Source: Streptosporangium brasiliense
GTDB lineage: Bacteria > Actinomycetota > Actinomycetes > Streptosporangiales > Streptosporangiaceae
DNA length: 64,000 nt
Assembly: GCF_030811595.1 (NCBI RefSeq)
Contig: NZ_JAUSRB010000001.1
Span: 744,001 to 808,000, forward strand
Direction: 5' to 3'
The notes under the pieces are model-generated. The model was given only the letters and a program-made list of their open reading frames with translations, did not search any database and was not told where the DNA came from. The translations under genes and the position numbers were made by a program. This document shows, piece after piece, positions 26,518 through 35,877 of the stretch (the first letter of the stretch is position 1; every line of letters starts with the position of its first letter).

Positions 26518-27225
26518 TCAGGCGGGCTCGGCCTCGCCGGTGGCCTGCTCCATGGCCTCCTCGGGAGAGGCCTCCAGGTCGTCGCCGGCCTGGGCGAGCG
26601 CCGACGCCTTGTCCAGGCGGACCCAGCTCGTCACGCTCTCGACGGCGAACAGCACGCCGAGGTAGAGCGTGAGGGCGGCCAGCACCCAGGTGAGCACGCC
26701 GAGCGCGGCGCCGGCGCCGATCAGCAGCAGCCGGAGCTCCCAGCCCAGCCCGGCCTGGAACACCCAGGCGGGCGGCCAGATGCTCTGCCGGGTCCGGTAG
26801 ACCGTGTCGTAGGTGTGGTAGCCGATCACGTAGAGCAGCACGAACAGCAGCCATTTGGGCGCCTCGGCGGCCAGGCCGACCAGGATGATCGTGAGGAACT
26901 CGGTGCCCCGGATCAGCGGCGGCGCCAGCCAGTCGAGCTTGCCCAGGTGGTCGCGGGCCGCGGTGGGCAGCACCAGGAGCACCATGACCACGACCGGGAC
27001 CAGCAGGACCGGTCCGTTGCCCAGCAGCCCGGTCGCCGCCATCGCGACGATCGCCAGCAGCGCGACGAGCGCGGCCGGCACCGGGGGCAGCCCAGGTCCG
27101 ACCTTGTCGCGCAGCGCCGTCACCAGCGGACCGTCGTCGCGGTAGGCGAGCAGGCGTGCGGTCTGCACGCGCAGCCGCTCCTCGTAGGGGTCCGGAGCGG
27201 GGGTGGTCTGCGGCTGGGTGATCAT
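26518..27225 (-). CDS. DUF5941-type membrane protein
   Basis: A 235-residue integral membrane protein with about five to six hydrophobic segments between residues 48 and 195 and charged ends. It looks like the DUF5941 domain that in other actinomycetes accompanies or is fused to a CDP-alcohol phosphotransferase; I recall this association and cannot verify it here. Its ATG overlaps the stop of that enzyme's gene (ATGA), so the two are coupled and probably act together. Function unknown. Confidence 0.7.
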   Translation of the reverse strand: MITQPQTTPAPDPYEERLRVQTARLLAYRDDGPLVTALRDKVGPGLPPVPAALVALLAIVAMAATGLLGNGPVLLVPVVVMVLLVLPTAARDHLGKLDWLAPPLIRGTEFLTIILVGLAAEAPKWLLFVLLYVIGYHTYDTVYRTRQSIWPPAWVFQAGLGWELRLLLIGAGAALGVLTWVLAALTLYLGVLFAVESVTSWVRLDKASALAQAGDDLEASPEEAMEQATGEAEPA

Positions 27226-28799
27226 GCGAGCGACCTCATCAGACGTCCGGTGAGCGAGTAGGCGGTGGCGATGCCGCCCCAGATGATCAGCGTGATGAAG
27301 GTGACCCGGGCGTCGAAGAAGGCGCTGACGATGGCGATGGCGGCGAAGCGCTCACCGATCGGGAAAACGATCATCTTGCGGGCCCAGTGCACGGCCCGGT
27401 TCCGGCCCGCCTTGCTCCACATCTTCAGCAGCCCGCGGATCCCGCCGCTGCGCGCGACCTTGCGCTGCTCCAGCGCCGCCCGGAGGTCGGTGTCGGCGCT
27501 GATCGCCAGAGATATCGAGGGGAGCGGGGACGGGGGCTTGCGCCGGTTGGCCGCGCCGAAGGAGAAGTCCAGCAGGTGCTTGATGGACTGCATGCCGAGC
27601 GCGGCCAGCGCCAGCGTCCACACGTCGCCCACGCCGGAGACGGCCGCGCCGACCGCCAGGCCGGCGAAGACCACGTATTCCTTGAAGCGGTCGAAGGTGG
27701 CGTCCAGCCAGGCCCCGAGCACGCCGAACTTGCGGGCGTAGCGCGCGACCTGCCCGTCCACGCAGTCGAACACGAACGCGAAGTAGATCAGGATGCCGCC
27801 GGCGACCATCCCGGCCCGCGCGCCGGTGGCGAAGCAGGCCGCCGCCGCCACGCCCAGGGCGATCGAGATCAGCGTGACCTGGTTGGGCGTGAGCCCGCGC
27901 CGGGCCGCCCAGCGGGCGATGAAGCGCGAGTAGGTGCTGACGAAGTAGGTGGTGAAGAAGCCGTCGGCGCCCTTGACCGCGTTGTTCAGCCGGGCCTTGT
28001 CCTCGTTGTAGGTGGACATCTCGGCCACTGCCTCGTCGGCCTGCCCGCGGGTGTTCAGCCGGCGGAAGAACAGGTCGCGGCGGCCCCGGATGCCGACCGA
28101 GACGCCCTTCCGCACCAGGCCCAGGACCAGGAGCTGGAGCAGGTCGTCTCCGGGGCCGAGCAGGTGGGCCATGTCGGCGAGCTCGCGGGCCGCCTCGGCC
28201 AGCGTGGGCGCGTGCTTGTGGTGCAGGTGCAGCGGGCCGAGCAGGACGGCGTTGGGCCGGGTCACCGCGTGGTAGGCCGAGCCGACCGAGATCACCCGGG
28301 ACTTGGCGGCGCGGACCCGGACCGGGAGGTCCTCGAACGTCCGGTCGCCGATCTCCGGCTCCGCCTCGTCGATGGGGACGTTGGCGACGATGGCGTCGCC
28401 GTTCTCGTCCTCCTCGCGGGGCTCCTTGGCGATCAGCGCGAGCGCGCCGCGCTTCGACTTGGTGATCTGGTAGATCAGCTCGTCGTGGATCAGCGAGTTG
28501 GCCGGGAGGATGAGCAGGTTCTCCGTGGCGTGCTCGACCGCGTCGGCCACGGCGCGCAGGTCGCCGGCCAGATCGGAGGTCTCGACGAGCCGCCCCGGGA
28601 AGCCCTGGTAAACCGGAGCGTCGCCGGTGCGGGCGATCGTCACCGGTGCGGGATCGATCGAGGCGAGCTGGCCGTGCAGCTTGCCGATCACAGTGGGGCA
28701 GCCGGGGAGCGCGGGCAGAGTCAGCGCGGCGGGCGGCGTCGACTGGCCGGGGGCGGCATCGGGGCCGGGCGATGAACCCAGCAGGACCACGCGGGGCAT
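27222..28799 (-). CDS. CDP-alcohol phosphatidyltransferase with N-terminal nucleotidyl-transferase-like domain
   Basis: A 525-residue two-part protein. Residues 1-about 240 resemble a sugar-1-phosphate nucleotidylyltransferase-like region without a clear catalytic signature. Residues about 280-520 are a membrane CDP-alcohol phosphotransferase with the complete motif DxxDGxxAR...G...D...D (Asp345, Asp348, Gly349, Ala352, Arg353, Asp366, Asp370). The family joins a CDP-activated alcohol to an acceptor hydroxyl, for example in phosphatidylinositol or dialkyl inositol phosphate synthesis; the acceptor here is unknown. The ATG at 28799 has AAGGG upstream. It forms an operon with the DUF5941 membrane protein. 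Confidence 0.85.
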   Translation of the reverse strand: MPRVVLLGSSPGPDAAPGQSTPPAALTLPALPGCPTVIGKLHGQLASIDPAPVTIARTGDAPVYQGFPGRLVETSDLAGDLRAVADAVEHATENLLILPANSLIHDELIYQITKSKRGALALIAKEPREEDENGDAIVANVPIDEAEPEIGDRTFEDLPVRVRAAKSRVISVGSAYHAVTRPNAVLLGPLHLHHKHAPTLAEAARELADMAHLLGPGDDLLQLLVLGLVRKGVSVGIRGRRDLFFRRLNTRGQADEAVAEMSTYNEDKARLNNAVKGADGFFTTYFVSTYSRFIARWAARRGLTPNQVTLISIALGVAAAACFATGARAGMVAGGILIYFAFVFDCVDGQVARYARKFGVLGAWLDATFDRFKEYVVFAGLAVGAAVSGVGDVWTLALAALGMQSIKHLLDFSFGAANRRKPPSPLPSISLAISADTDLRAALEQRKVARSGGIRGLLKMWSKAGRNRAVHWARKMIVFPIGERFAAIAIVSAFFDARVTFITLIIWGGIATAYSLTGRLMRSLA

Positions 28800-28949
28800 G
28801 GCACCCTTTCGTGCGGGGGCGGGGTGAAACAAGGCGCGGGGAGTTCGCCAGGGGCCAAAGTTTAGTGAGTTTTGGATGAACAACACGCATCCGTGATCCA
28901 TCTGTGCCACTTGATCATGGTTGACGCCGTGCGACACGGGGCATCCCAC

Positions 28950-28955
28950 TAGACT
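28950..28955 (+). promoter_or_regulatory. -10 box of leaderless recO start
   Basis: TAGACT lies exactly six bases before the recO GTG and no Shine-Dalgarno site fits between. This geometry predicts a transcript starting at or next to the GTG. The same arrangement precedes dnaG. Confidence 0.6.
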
Positions 28956-28961
28956 GACCTG

Positions 28962-29699
28962 GTGAGTCTGTACCGTGACGACGGCATCGTGCTGCGCACC
29001 CACAAGCTGGGCGAGGCCGACCGCATCGTCACGGTCCTGACTCGGCGCACCGGGAAGATCAGGGGGGTCGCCAAGGGGGTCCGGCGGACCACCTCGCGCT
29101 TCGGCGCCCGGCTGGAGCCGTTCACCCACGTGGACCTCCAGCTCCACACCGGCCGCACGCTCGACGTGATCACCCAGGCCGAGACGGTCCGTCCGTACGG
29201 CGAGGCGCTCGTCACCGACTACCCGCGCTACACCGCGGGCAGCGCGATGCTGGAGACCGCCGACCGGCTGGCCCTGGGGGAGAAGGAGCCCGCGCTCCGC
29301 CAGTTCCTGCTGCTCGTCGGCGGTCTGCGCACGCTCGGTTCGGGGGAGCACGATCCCCGGCTGGTCCTTGACGCCTATTTCCTGCGCTCGCTGGCCGTCG
29401 CCGGTTACGCTCCTGCCCTGGAGTCGTGTGCCCGCTGCAGGACGCCCGCGATCCGGGCGTTCGCCATCGTGGCGGGGGGCGTGGTCTGCGGCGCCTGCCG
29501 TCCCGCCGGCGCCGCCGTGCCCGCCGGGGAGACCCTCGCCCTGATGGTCGCGCTGCTGAAAGGCGACTGGCTCACCGCCGACGCCTCCGAGAGCCGGCAC
29601 CGCACCGAATGCAGCGGCCTGGTCGCGGCATATCTCCAGTGGCACCTGGAGCACGGCATACGCTCTCTCCGACACGTAGAAAGGGAGCTTGCCCAGTGA
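28962..29699 (+). CDS. recO: DNA repair protein RecO
   Basis: A 245-residue RecO: N-terminal OB fold ([26 protein letters not shown]) and a C-terminal zinc finger with CARC and CGAC pairs. It loads RecA on SSB-coated DNA with RecR in gap repair. The GTG start is supported by a leaderless-type promoter. The gene overlaps uppS by four bases (GTGA), the usual actinobacterial pairing. Confidence 0.95.
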   Translation: MSLYRDDGIVLRTHKLGEADRIVTVLTRRTGKIRGVAKGVRRTTSRFGARLEPFTHVDLQLHTGRTLDVITQAETVRPYGEALVTDYPRYTAGSAMLETADRLALGEKEPALRQFLLLVGGLRTLGSGEHDPRLVLDAYFLRSLAVAGYAPALESCARCRTPAIRAFAIVAGGVVCGACRPAGAAVPAGETLALMVALLKGDWLTADASESRHRTECSGLVAAYLQWHLEHGIRSLRHVERELAQ

Positions 29700-30475
29700 A
29701 CGTCCGTCCCCCGGCCCCGCACCCGTCCGGCGCCACCCCGCCCCCCATCCCGCGTGACCTCGTACCCCGGCACGTGGCGATCGTGATGGACGGCAACGGC
29801 CGGTGGGCCAAGCAGCGCGGCCTGCCGCGGACCGAGGGCCACAAGGCCGGTGAGGCGTCGCTGTTCGACGTGATCGAGGGCGCGATCGAGCTCGGCATCC
29901 CCTACCTGTCGGCATACGCCTTCTCCACCGAGAACTGGAAGCGCTCCCCCGACGAGGTGCGCTTCCTGATGGGCTTCAACCGCGACGTCATCCGCCGCCG
30001 CAGGGACGATCTCCACGCGATGGGCGTACGGGTCCGCTGGGCGGGCCGTCCCGGCCGGCTGTGGAAGAGCGTCATCCAGGAGCTGCAGGACGCCGAGCGG
30101 ATGACCGAGCGCAACTCCCGGCTGACCCTGCAGTTCTGCGTCAACTACGGCGGCCGCGCCGAGATCGTGGACGCGGCGCTGCGCCTGGCCGAGGACATCG
30201 CCGCCGGGCGGGTCAAGCCCGGCCGGGTGAAGGAGGAGACCTTCGCCCGCTACCTGGACGAGCCGCAGATCCCGGACGTCGACCTGTTCCTGCGCTCCTC
30301 GGGCGAGCAGCGCACCTCCAACTTCCTGATCTGGCAGACGGCCTACGCCGAGATGGTCTTCCTCAACCGGCTGTGGCCCGACTTCGACCGCCGCGACCTG
30401 TGGGAGGCGTGCGAGACCTACGCCAAGCGCGACAGGCGGTACGGCGGAGCCGTACCGAACGCGGTTACAGAATAA
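29696..30475 (+). CDS. uppS: Polyprenyl diphosphate synthase (cis, UppS)
   Basis: A 259-residue cis-prenyltransferase with the catalytic [10 protein letters not shown] block near residue 31 and the C-terminal [19 protein letters not shown] block. It makes the long-chain polyprenyl diphosphate carrier for cell wall synthesis. The GTG overlaps the recO stop and has AAGGGAG upstream. A short AT-rich stretch follows the stop and may hold the promoter of the next gene. Confidence 0.95.
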   Translation: MNVRPPAPHPSGATPPPIPRDLVPRHVAIVMDGNGRWAKQRGLPRTEGHKAGEASLFDVIEGAIELGIPYLSAYAFSTENWKRSPDEVRFLMGFNRDVIRRRRDDLHAMGVRVRWAGRPGRLWKSVIQELQDAERMTERNSRLTLQFCVNYGGRAEIVDAALRLAEDIAAGRVKPGRVKEETFARYLDEPQIPDVDLFLRSSGEQRTSNFLIWQTAYAEMVFLNRLWPDFDRRDLWEACETYAKRDRRYGGAVPNAVTE

Positions 30476-30519
30476 TGTTATGTTCCGGGTGACGCCGAAC
30501 CGCTGAGAGGTGCGCCCGG

Positions 30520-31284
30520 ATGACTGTCAGGATCGAACGCGACGGCTCCGTCACCACCGTCGTCCTGTCCCGGCCGGAGGTCCGCAACGCCGTGGACGGG
30601 CCCACGGCCGCGGCCCTGGCCGGTGCCTTCCGTGATTTCGAGGCCGATCCCGGCGCGGCGGTGGCCGTGCTGTGGGGCGAAGGCGGCACGTTCTGCGCGG
30701 GGGCCGACCTCAAGGCCATCGGCACGGACCGGGGCAACCGGGTGGCCCCCGGCGGTGACGGGCCGATGGGGCCCACTCGGATGCGGCTGACCAAGCCGGT
30801 GATCGCGGCGGTCGCCGGGCACGCCGTCGCGGGCGGGCTGGAGCTGGCGCTCTGGTGCGACCTGCGGGTGGCCGAGGCGGACGCGGTGTTCGGGGTCTTC
30901 TGCCGCCGCTGGGGCGTCCCGCTGATCGACGGCGGTACCGTCCGGCTGCCACGGCTGATCGGGACCGGCCGCGCGCTGGACATGATCCTCACCGGCCGCC
31001 CCGTCCCCGCCCAGGAGGCCCTCGACATGGGCCTGGTCAACCGGGTGGTGCCGGTCGGCGGGGCGCGTGAGGCCGCCGAGGGCCTGGCCGCCGCCATCGC
31101 GCGTTTCCCGCAGGACTGCATGCGCGGAGACCGGCTGTCGGTGCTGGAGCAGGAGGGGCTGGCCGAGGAGGAGGCCATGGCGGGCGAGCTGCGCCACGGC
31201 ATGGACGCCCTGCCGGGCGCGGTGGCCGGCGCCGCCCGGTTCGCCGCGGGCGCCGGGCGCCACGGCGACTTCGGCGCGCTCTGA
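30520..31284 (+). CDS. Enoyl-CoA hydratase/isomerase family protein
   Basis: A 254-residue crotonase-fold enzyme with the oxyanion-hole blocks GTFCAGADLKAI and AGHAVAGGLELALWCDLR. In the second acid position the canonical Glu region reads GVPLIDGGT, so hydratase versus isomerase activity cannot be told. It starts at an ATG 45 bases after uppS. Housekeeping fatty acid or organic acid metabolism is likely; there is no pathway neighbour. Confidence 0.85.
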   Translation: MTVRIERDGSVTTVVLSRPEVRNAVDGPTAAALAGAFRDFEADPGAAVAVLWGEGGTFCAGADLKAIGTDRGNRVAPGGDGPMGPTRMRLTKPVIAAVAGHAVAGGLELALWCDLRVAEADAVFGVFCRRWGVPLIDGGTVRLPRLIGTGRALDMILTGRPVPAQEALDMGLVNRVVPVGGAREAAEGLAAAIARFPQDCMRGDRLSVLEQEGLAEEEAMAGELRHGMDALPGAVAGAARFAAGAGRHGDFGAL

Positions 31285-31476
31285 GGCGCCGGCCGCCGCC
31301 GCGCGGGCGGGGCCCGGGTCCCCGCCGTGGTGGAGGCCCGCAGCGGTCAGGGCGCGATCGGGGCCGTCAGCCCCTGACCTCGCGCAGGCGGCCGGTCTCG
31401 ACCTCGTGGCCGGAGCCGCACGGAGTCGGCGTGCGGGACGGAGGGGCCGTCCCGCAAGTGACCACGGAAGGTGGCC

Positions 31477-32025
31477 TCAGGCGCGGCGCCGGGCCCGGTA
31501 GGCGGCGACGTGCATGCGGTTCCCGCAGGTGCGGCTGTCGCAGTAGACCCGGGAGCGGTTACGCGACTCGTCCACGAAGACGTGCCCGCAGTCGGGGGCC
31601 GAGCAGGTGCGCAGGCGCTCCCACTCGCCCTCGACGAGCAGGTGGGCCAGCGCGACGCCCAGGTCGGCCGACAGGTGTTCGCTGAGCGAGGCGCCGGGGG
31701 CGAAGTAGTGGACGTGCAGGGCGTGACCGTCGTGCTCGGTCAGGCGCGGGGTGATGCGGGTGCCGCTCAGCAGCGTGTTCAGCCGGATGACCGCGGTGGG
31801 CTGGTCGGGGGCGGTGAAGACTTTGTGGAGGGCCTCGCGCAGGGCGCGCACCTGGACCAGGTCCTCGGCGCCGAGCTCGCCGATGCCGCTCACCTCCCGG
31901 CGTTCCACGAACTCCGTCAGCTGCTCCAGGGTGACCAGTCCGTCCTGGCCTCCCGTGGCGGAGGAGGTGTTGACAAGATCGACCACGGTGGCGAGCGAGT
32001 ACACCATGTCATGTCCAAATGGCAT
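31477..32025 (-). CDS. CGNR zinc-finger regulator (ABATE domain)
   Basis: A 182-residue protein with an N-terminal ABATE-type domain and a C-terminal CGNR zinc finger (CSAPDCGHVFVD ... CDSRTCGNRMHVAAYRARRR). The family is presumed to bind DNA and is often linked to stress or secondary metabolism. The ATG at 32025 has GGAGG upstream. Upstream in-frame sequence is low-complexity repeat DNA and not part of the gene. Confidence 0.88.
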   Translation of the reverse strand: MPFGHDMVYSLATVVDLVNTSSATGGQDGLVTLEQLTEFVERREVSGIGELGAEDLVQVRALREALHKVFTAPDQPTAVIRLNTLLSGTRITPRLTEHDGHALHVHYFAPGASLSEHLSADLGVALAHLLVEGEWERLRTCSAPDCGHVFVDESRNRSRVYCDSRTCGNRMHVAAYRARRRA

Positions 32026-32123
32026 GTTGCCTCCAGTTGAATGCGGTTCTAACGTGGGGGGCGCGTACGGCGGCTCGCCGTCCCGGAAGCGTATCTCTCC
32101 GGGGCGTGTTCGGGGTGCCTGTC

Positions 32124-32202
32124 GTGACCGCGCGCCGCCGCGCCGTGACCGGGCGGTGGCCATCGTGACGCCGGCCGTGCCCGGGACGGTGGTCATCGTG
32201 AC
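32124..32202. repeat. GTGAC-centred intergenic repeats, array C
   Basis: In the 364-bp gap between zur and the CGNR gene, GTGAC occurs at 32124, 32145, 32165 and 32198. The last two lie in near-identical 33-bp units (GTGGCCATCGTGACGCCGG and GTGGTCATCGTGACGCCGG). The rest of 32026-32389 is GC-rich and shows no gene. Confidence 0.6.
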
Positions 32203-32389
32203 GCCGGCCGCGCCCGTACACCTGTCCGGCGGGCCCGCCGCCGGGTCCGCCGCGACCTCCGCGCTGTCCCCCCCACGCTGTCCCGCCGTGTCCGTTCGGC
32301 GCCGTTCCCGGCGGTGCCCGCCCCTGCCCGCCCCTGCCCGGGCCGTCGCCCGTGGCCGGTCCGGCGGACCCCGCCGACCGGCCGGCCGC

Positions 32390-32797
32390 TCAGGCCCGGC
32401 TCGACGCGCCCGCGGGCTTGACGGCGTCCGAGCAGGAGGCGCAGGTGCCGAAGACCTCGACGGTGTGAGTGATCTCGGTGAAGCCGTGCTCGGAGCCGAC
32501 GGCCTCGGCCCAGCGCTCCACCGCGGGTCCGGCCACCTCCACGGTCCGCCCGCAACGGCGGCAGACCAGGTGGTGGTGGTGGTCACCGCTGGCGCACGCG
32601 CGGTAGACCGACTCGCCGTCGTCGGTCCTGAGCGTGTCGACATGGCCGCTGTCGGCCAGTGCCTGCAGCGCCCGGTAGACCGTGGTCAATCCGATCTTGG
32701 CGCCTTCCGCGCGCATCTCGGCGTAGACGTCCTGCGCGCTGCGGAAACCCTCGCTCTGGCGGAGGATCTCATGGACGGCATCCCGTCTGTTGCTCAT
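32390..32797 (-). CDS. zur: Zinc uptake regulator (Fur family, Zur)
   Basis: A 135-residue Fur-family repressor with the winged-helix block LTTVYRALQALADSGHVDTL, the metal-sensing DHHHHLVCRRCG block and a structural CASCS pair. It is the last gene of the leftward znuA-znuC-znuB-zur run and overlaps znuB by four bases. With the Zur box ahead of znuA this supports zinc-dependent autoregulation. Confidence 0.93.
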   Translation of the reverse strand: MSNRRDAVHEILRQSEGFRSAQDVYAEMRAEGAKIGLTTVYRALQALADSGHVDTLRTDDGESVYRACASGDHHHHLVCRRCGRTVEVAGPAVERWAEAVGSEHGFTEITHTVEVFGTCASCSDAVKPAGASSRA

Positions 32798-33627
32798 GGG
32801 CTGGACTCCTGTGGTCGGCTCCGGCGTACGAATCTACCGAGCCCGAGGGCCAGGACGAACCCTCCGAGGGCCACGATGACGATGATGGCGCCCGGGGGGA
32901 CCTCGACGTAGAACGAGGAGGTCAGGCCGCCGACCGTGGCGACCATCCCGAAAAGCATGGAAAGTGCCATGGTGCTCCGGAAACCCCTGGTGATCTGCTG
33001 GCTGGTCGCCACCGGGACCACCATCAACGCGCTGACCAGCAGCAGTCCCACCACGCGCATGGCGATGACCACGGTCAGCGCGGCGGTGACGGCGATCAGC
33101 AGGCTCAGCAGGCGCACCGGCAGCCCGCTGGCCCTGGCGACCTCCTCGTCCTGGCAGAGCACGTACAGCTCGCGTCCGAAGAGGGCCACCACGCCGAGCA
33201 CGGCGACCGCCAGCAGGCCGATCACCCACACGTCCTCGGTGCTGACGCTGCTGATCGAGCCGAACAGGTAGGACATCAAGGTGGCGTTGCTGCCGCCCGG
33301 GGCCAGCGAGATGAGCAGCACGCCGCCGGCGATGCCGCCGTAGAACAGCAGCGCGAGCGCCACGTCGCCGCTGGTCCTGCCGCGCGCGCGGACCAGCTCG
33401 ATCGCCACGGCGCCGAGCACCGAGACCGCCACGGCGGTCAGCACGGGGGCGGTGCCGGTCAGGAAGCCGAGCGCCACACCGGTCAGCGCGACGTGCCCGA
33501 TTCCGTCGCCCAGCAGCGCCAGGCGGCGCTGCACGATGAACGTGCCGATGGCGGGGGCGGCCAGGCCGACCAGGAGGGCGGCGATCAGCGCCCGCTGCAT
33601 GAAGTCGAACTGCAGAAGGTCGATCAC
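32794..33627 (-). CDS. znuB: Zinc ABC transporter permease ZnuB
   Basis: A 277-residue ABC-3 family permease with about eight membrane segments and the GDGIGHVALTGVALG block typical of ZnuB/MntB permeases. The GTG start (33627) overlaps the stop of znuC (GTGA) and its stop overlaps the zur ATG. It forms the channel for zinc import. Confidence 0.93.
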   Translation of the reverse strand: MIDLLQFDFMQRALIAALLVGLAAPAIGTFIVQRRLALLGDGIGHVALTGVALGFLTGTAPVLTAVAVSVLGAVAIELVRARGRTSGDVALALLFYGGIAGGVLLISLAPGGSNATLMSYLFGSISSVSTEDVWVIGLLAVAVLGVVALFGRELYVLCQDEEVARASGLPVRLLSLLIAVTAALTVVIAMRVVGLLLVSALMVVPVATSQQITRGFRSTMALSMLFGMVATVGGLTSSFYVEVPPGAIIVIVALGGFVLALGLGRFVRRSRPQESSP

Positions 33628-34403
33628 GGTGCGGGTCTCCAGTCGAGCGGGCTCGAGGGCTTCTCCTCGGCGTGCGGGTGCACGTGGTCGTGACCGGGCA
33701 GCGCGTGCGCGCCGACCGCGTGGGGCGGCGGCCCGTCGTGGCAGACGCATCCGTCCCTGAGGACCACCGCGCGGGTGATGAGCGACTCCATGGGACCGAG
33801 CTCGTGGGCGACCAGCAGGACCGTCTTGCCCTGGTCGACGAGCGTGGACAGGGTGTCGGCCAGGAGCTGCTGGCTCTGGGAGTCCACGCCGGCCGTGGGC
33901 TCGTCCATGACGAAGGTGTCGGGCTCTCCGGCGAGGGCGCGGGCGATCAGCACCCGCTGCTGCTGCCCGCCGGACAGGGCCTGGACCGGGTCCCCGGCGC
34001 GGTGGGCCATGCCGACGGCCTCCAGCGCCCTGGCGGTCGCCTCCCGGTCGGCCGCGCTGGTCGGGCGGAGCCGCCGCTGCCTGGCGATCCGGCCCGAGGC
34101 GACGACCTCGCGGATGGTCGTCGGCACGCCGCCGCCCACCGAGAGCCGCTGGGGCACGTAGCCGATCCGCCACCATTCGCGGAACCGCGCGGGCGGCGCG
34201 CCGTACAGGAGGGTCGAGCCGCCGGACAGCGGTGTCAGGCCGAGCAGAGCGCGGATGAGGGTGGACTTGCCCGATCCGTTGGCGCCGAGCACGGCCACGA
34301 CCTCGCCGGGCTTGACGGTCAGGTCGATGCCGCGGAGCACCGGACGGCGGTCCAGGCTGACCTGGCCGCCGTTCATGGTGAAAACTGCTTGGTTGGATGT
34401 CAC
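33624..34403 (-). CDS. znuC: Zinc ABC transporter ATPase ZnuC
   Basis: A 259-residue ABC ATPase: Walker A GANGSGKST, signature LSGGQQQR, Walker B FVMDEPTAGVD and the switch His in LLVAHEL. A His-rich C-terminal tail (GHDHVHPHAEEK) may bind zinc. GTG start nine bases after the znuA stop. Confidence 0.94.
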   Translation of the reverse strand: MTSNQAVFTMNGGQVSLDRRPVLRGIDLTVKPGEVVAVLGANGSGKSTLIRALLGLTPLSGGSTLLYGAPPARFREWWRIGYVPQRLSVGGGVPTTIREVVASGRIARQRRLRPTSAADREATARALEAVGMAHRAGDPVQALSGGQQQRVLIARALAGEPDTFVMDEPTAGVDSQSQQLLADTLSTLVDQGKTVLLVAHELGPMESLITRAVVLRDGCVCHDGPPPHAVGAHALPGHDHVHPHAEEKPSSPLDWRPAP

Positions 34404-34412
34404 GTGTTGCCT

Positions 34413-35390
34413 TTACGGGCAGTTGAGCGCTGCCTGAAGTGCGGTGAGGTTCTGGCGCATGGCGGACAGGTAGTCGCCGCCCGCCGGCTGGCTTTCGACC
34501 GGGTCCAGGACCGCGGTCTTGGCCCCGACCTCCTGGGCGAGAACCTCGGCGACCTTGGGGCTGACGAGGGTCTCGGTGAAAATCGTAGTCACTTTCTCCT
34601 GCTTGGACACTTTCGCCACTTCGGCGAGGCGGGCGGGAGAGGGCTCGGCGTCCGGGTCGAGGCCGCTGACCCCGATCTGGTGCAGTCCGTAGCGGTCGGC
34701 GAGATAGCCGAACGCGGTGTGGCTGGTGACGATCGCCTTCGACCCGCACGCGCTCAGGCCCCGGGCCAGCTCGCCGTCGAGGGCCGTGAGGTCGGCCGCG
34801 GTCTTGGCGGCGCGGTCCTTGTAGCCCTGCGCGTGCGCCGGGTCGACGGCGGCGAGCTTCTCGCCGAGCTGGGTGGCGACGGTCGCGAAACGGGACGGGT
34901 CAAGCCATAGGTGCGGGTCGTAGGCGAGGTCGTGCCCGTGCTCCTCCTCACCCGGGTGGGCCTCCTCCTCCGCGTGCTCGTCGCCGGCGACCGCCGGGAG
35001 GGTCTTCACCGCCGCCGCCGCGTCGAAGCCCCGGCCGGCGGCGTGCTGCTCGACCGCCTCGTCCACGGCGGGCTGCACGCCCTTGATGTAGGCGACCAGG
35101 GAGGTCTCCTCCAGCCCGGCCACCTGGAGCGGGGACAGCTCCAGGTCGTGCGGCTCGACGCCGGGCTTGGTCAGGCCCGTGACGGTGACGTCGGGGCCGC
35201 CCACCCGCTCGGCCAGCCACTGCAGCGGATACATGGCGGCGGTGACGTCGGGCTTGCCTCCCTGCGCGCCGCCCGGCCGGGCGGAGTCGGCTGAGCCGGA
35301 ACCACAGGCGGCGGTGGCGGTGAGAACGGTCGCGAGAGCGAGCAGGGCCGCGCCGCGCATGCGCATACGTCGGGAGAAGTCGGACATCAT
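34413..35390 (-). CDS. znuA: Zinc ABC transporter substrate-binding lipoprotein ZnuA
   Basis: A 325-residue metal-binding lipoprotein of the cluster 9 family. The signal peptide ends in a lipobox-like TAAC followed by a Gly/Ser linker. The His/Glu-rich loop around residues 135-155 (EEAHPGEEEHGHD) is the typical zinc-scavenging loop of ZnuA proteins, and conserved His blocks such as EPHDLELSP and DPHLWLDP follow. A near-perfect Zur box begins 22 bases upstream of the ATG. Confidence 0.94.
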   Translation of the reverse strand: MMSDFSRRMRMRGAALLALATVLTATAACGSGSADSARPGGAQGGKPDVTAAMYPLQWLAERVGGPDVTVTGLTKPGVEPHDLELSPLQVAGLEETSLVAYIKGVQPAVDEAVEQHAAGRGFDAAAAVKTLPAVAGDEHAEEEAHPGEEEHGHDLAYDPHLWLDPSRFATVATQLGEKLAAVDPAHAQGYKDRAAKTAADLTALDGELARGLSACGSKAIVTSHTAFGYLADRYGLHQIGVSGLDPDAEPSPARLAEVAKVSKQEKVTTIFTETLVSPKVAEVLAQEVGAKTAVLDPVESQPAGGDYLSAMRQNLTALQAALNCP

Positions 35391-35411
35391 GTCCGCCAGT
35401 ATGGCCGCAAA

Positions 35412-35426
35412 TGAAAACGGTTGTCA
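35412..35426. promoter_or_regulatory. Zur box upstream of znuA
   Basis: TGAAAACGGTTGTCA is a 15-bp near-palindrome matching the actinobacterial Zur operator pattern TGAAAAC-N-GTTTTCA with one arm mismatch. It lies 22-36 bases before the znuA ATG. Confidence 0.8.
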
Positions 35427-35484
35427 AAATCGCGGCTGGAGGCCGACCGGTCGGAGAGGGGGGACGCCCCGGCGGCTCCGGCGG

Positions 35485-35877
35485 CTAGAAGGCTCCGAAG
35501 CGGTCGGCGGCGAGCAGGATCAGGAAGGTGAGCAGGGCGACACGCAGGATGCGGCCCTTGGCGCCGAGCGACGGCCACGACATGTAGGCGAGCCAGCCGA
35601 CGAACCCGATCACCGGCAGCACCGCGAGGCCGCCCCAGAAGGACGCCACGGCGAAACCGGTCAGGAGCAGGACCACGAGCGCCACCGGGGCGATCCAGCG
35701 GGGGAGCTGGAACAGGAAGACGAGCGGGGCCGCGCTGCGCCGCTCGACCTTCTGCCGCAGGCCGGTCGCGCCCGGGGTGAAGAACTGCTCACCGGGTGGG
35801 AGCGGGCGCTGTCTCCGCTGCTGAGGGCGGTGCTGGGCCAGCGGGTGTGCGGGTCGCTCGCTGTGTTTGTCGGCCAC
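35485..35877 (-). CDS. Small membrane protein, DUF6703-like
   Basis: A 130-residue protein: a charged N-terminal 48 residues, then three hydrophobic segments (about 58-77, 81-97 and 108-124). It looks like a conserved actinobacterial membrane protein that I recall as DUF6703; function unknown. It is divergent from the DinB gene and downstream of none of the zinc genes. The 240-bp gap to the DinB gene is GC-rich and shows no other element. Confidence 0.6.
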   Translation of the reverse strand: MADKHSERPAHPLAQHRPQQRRQRPLPPGEQFFTPGATGLRQKVERRSAAPLVFLFQLPRWIAPVALVVLLLTGFAVASFWGGLAVLPVIGFVGWLAYMSWPSLGAKGRILRVALLTFLILLAADRFGAF

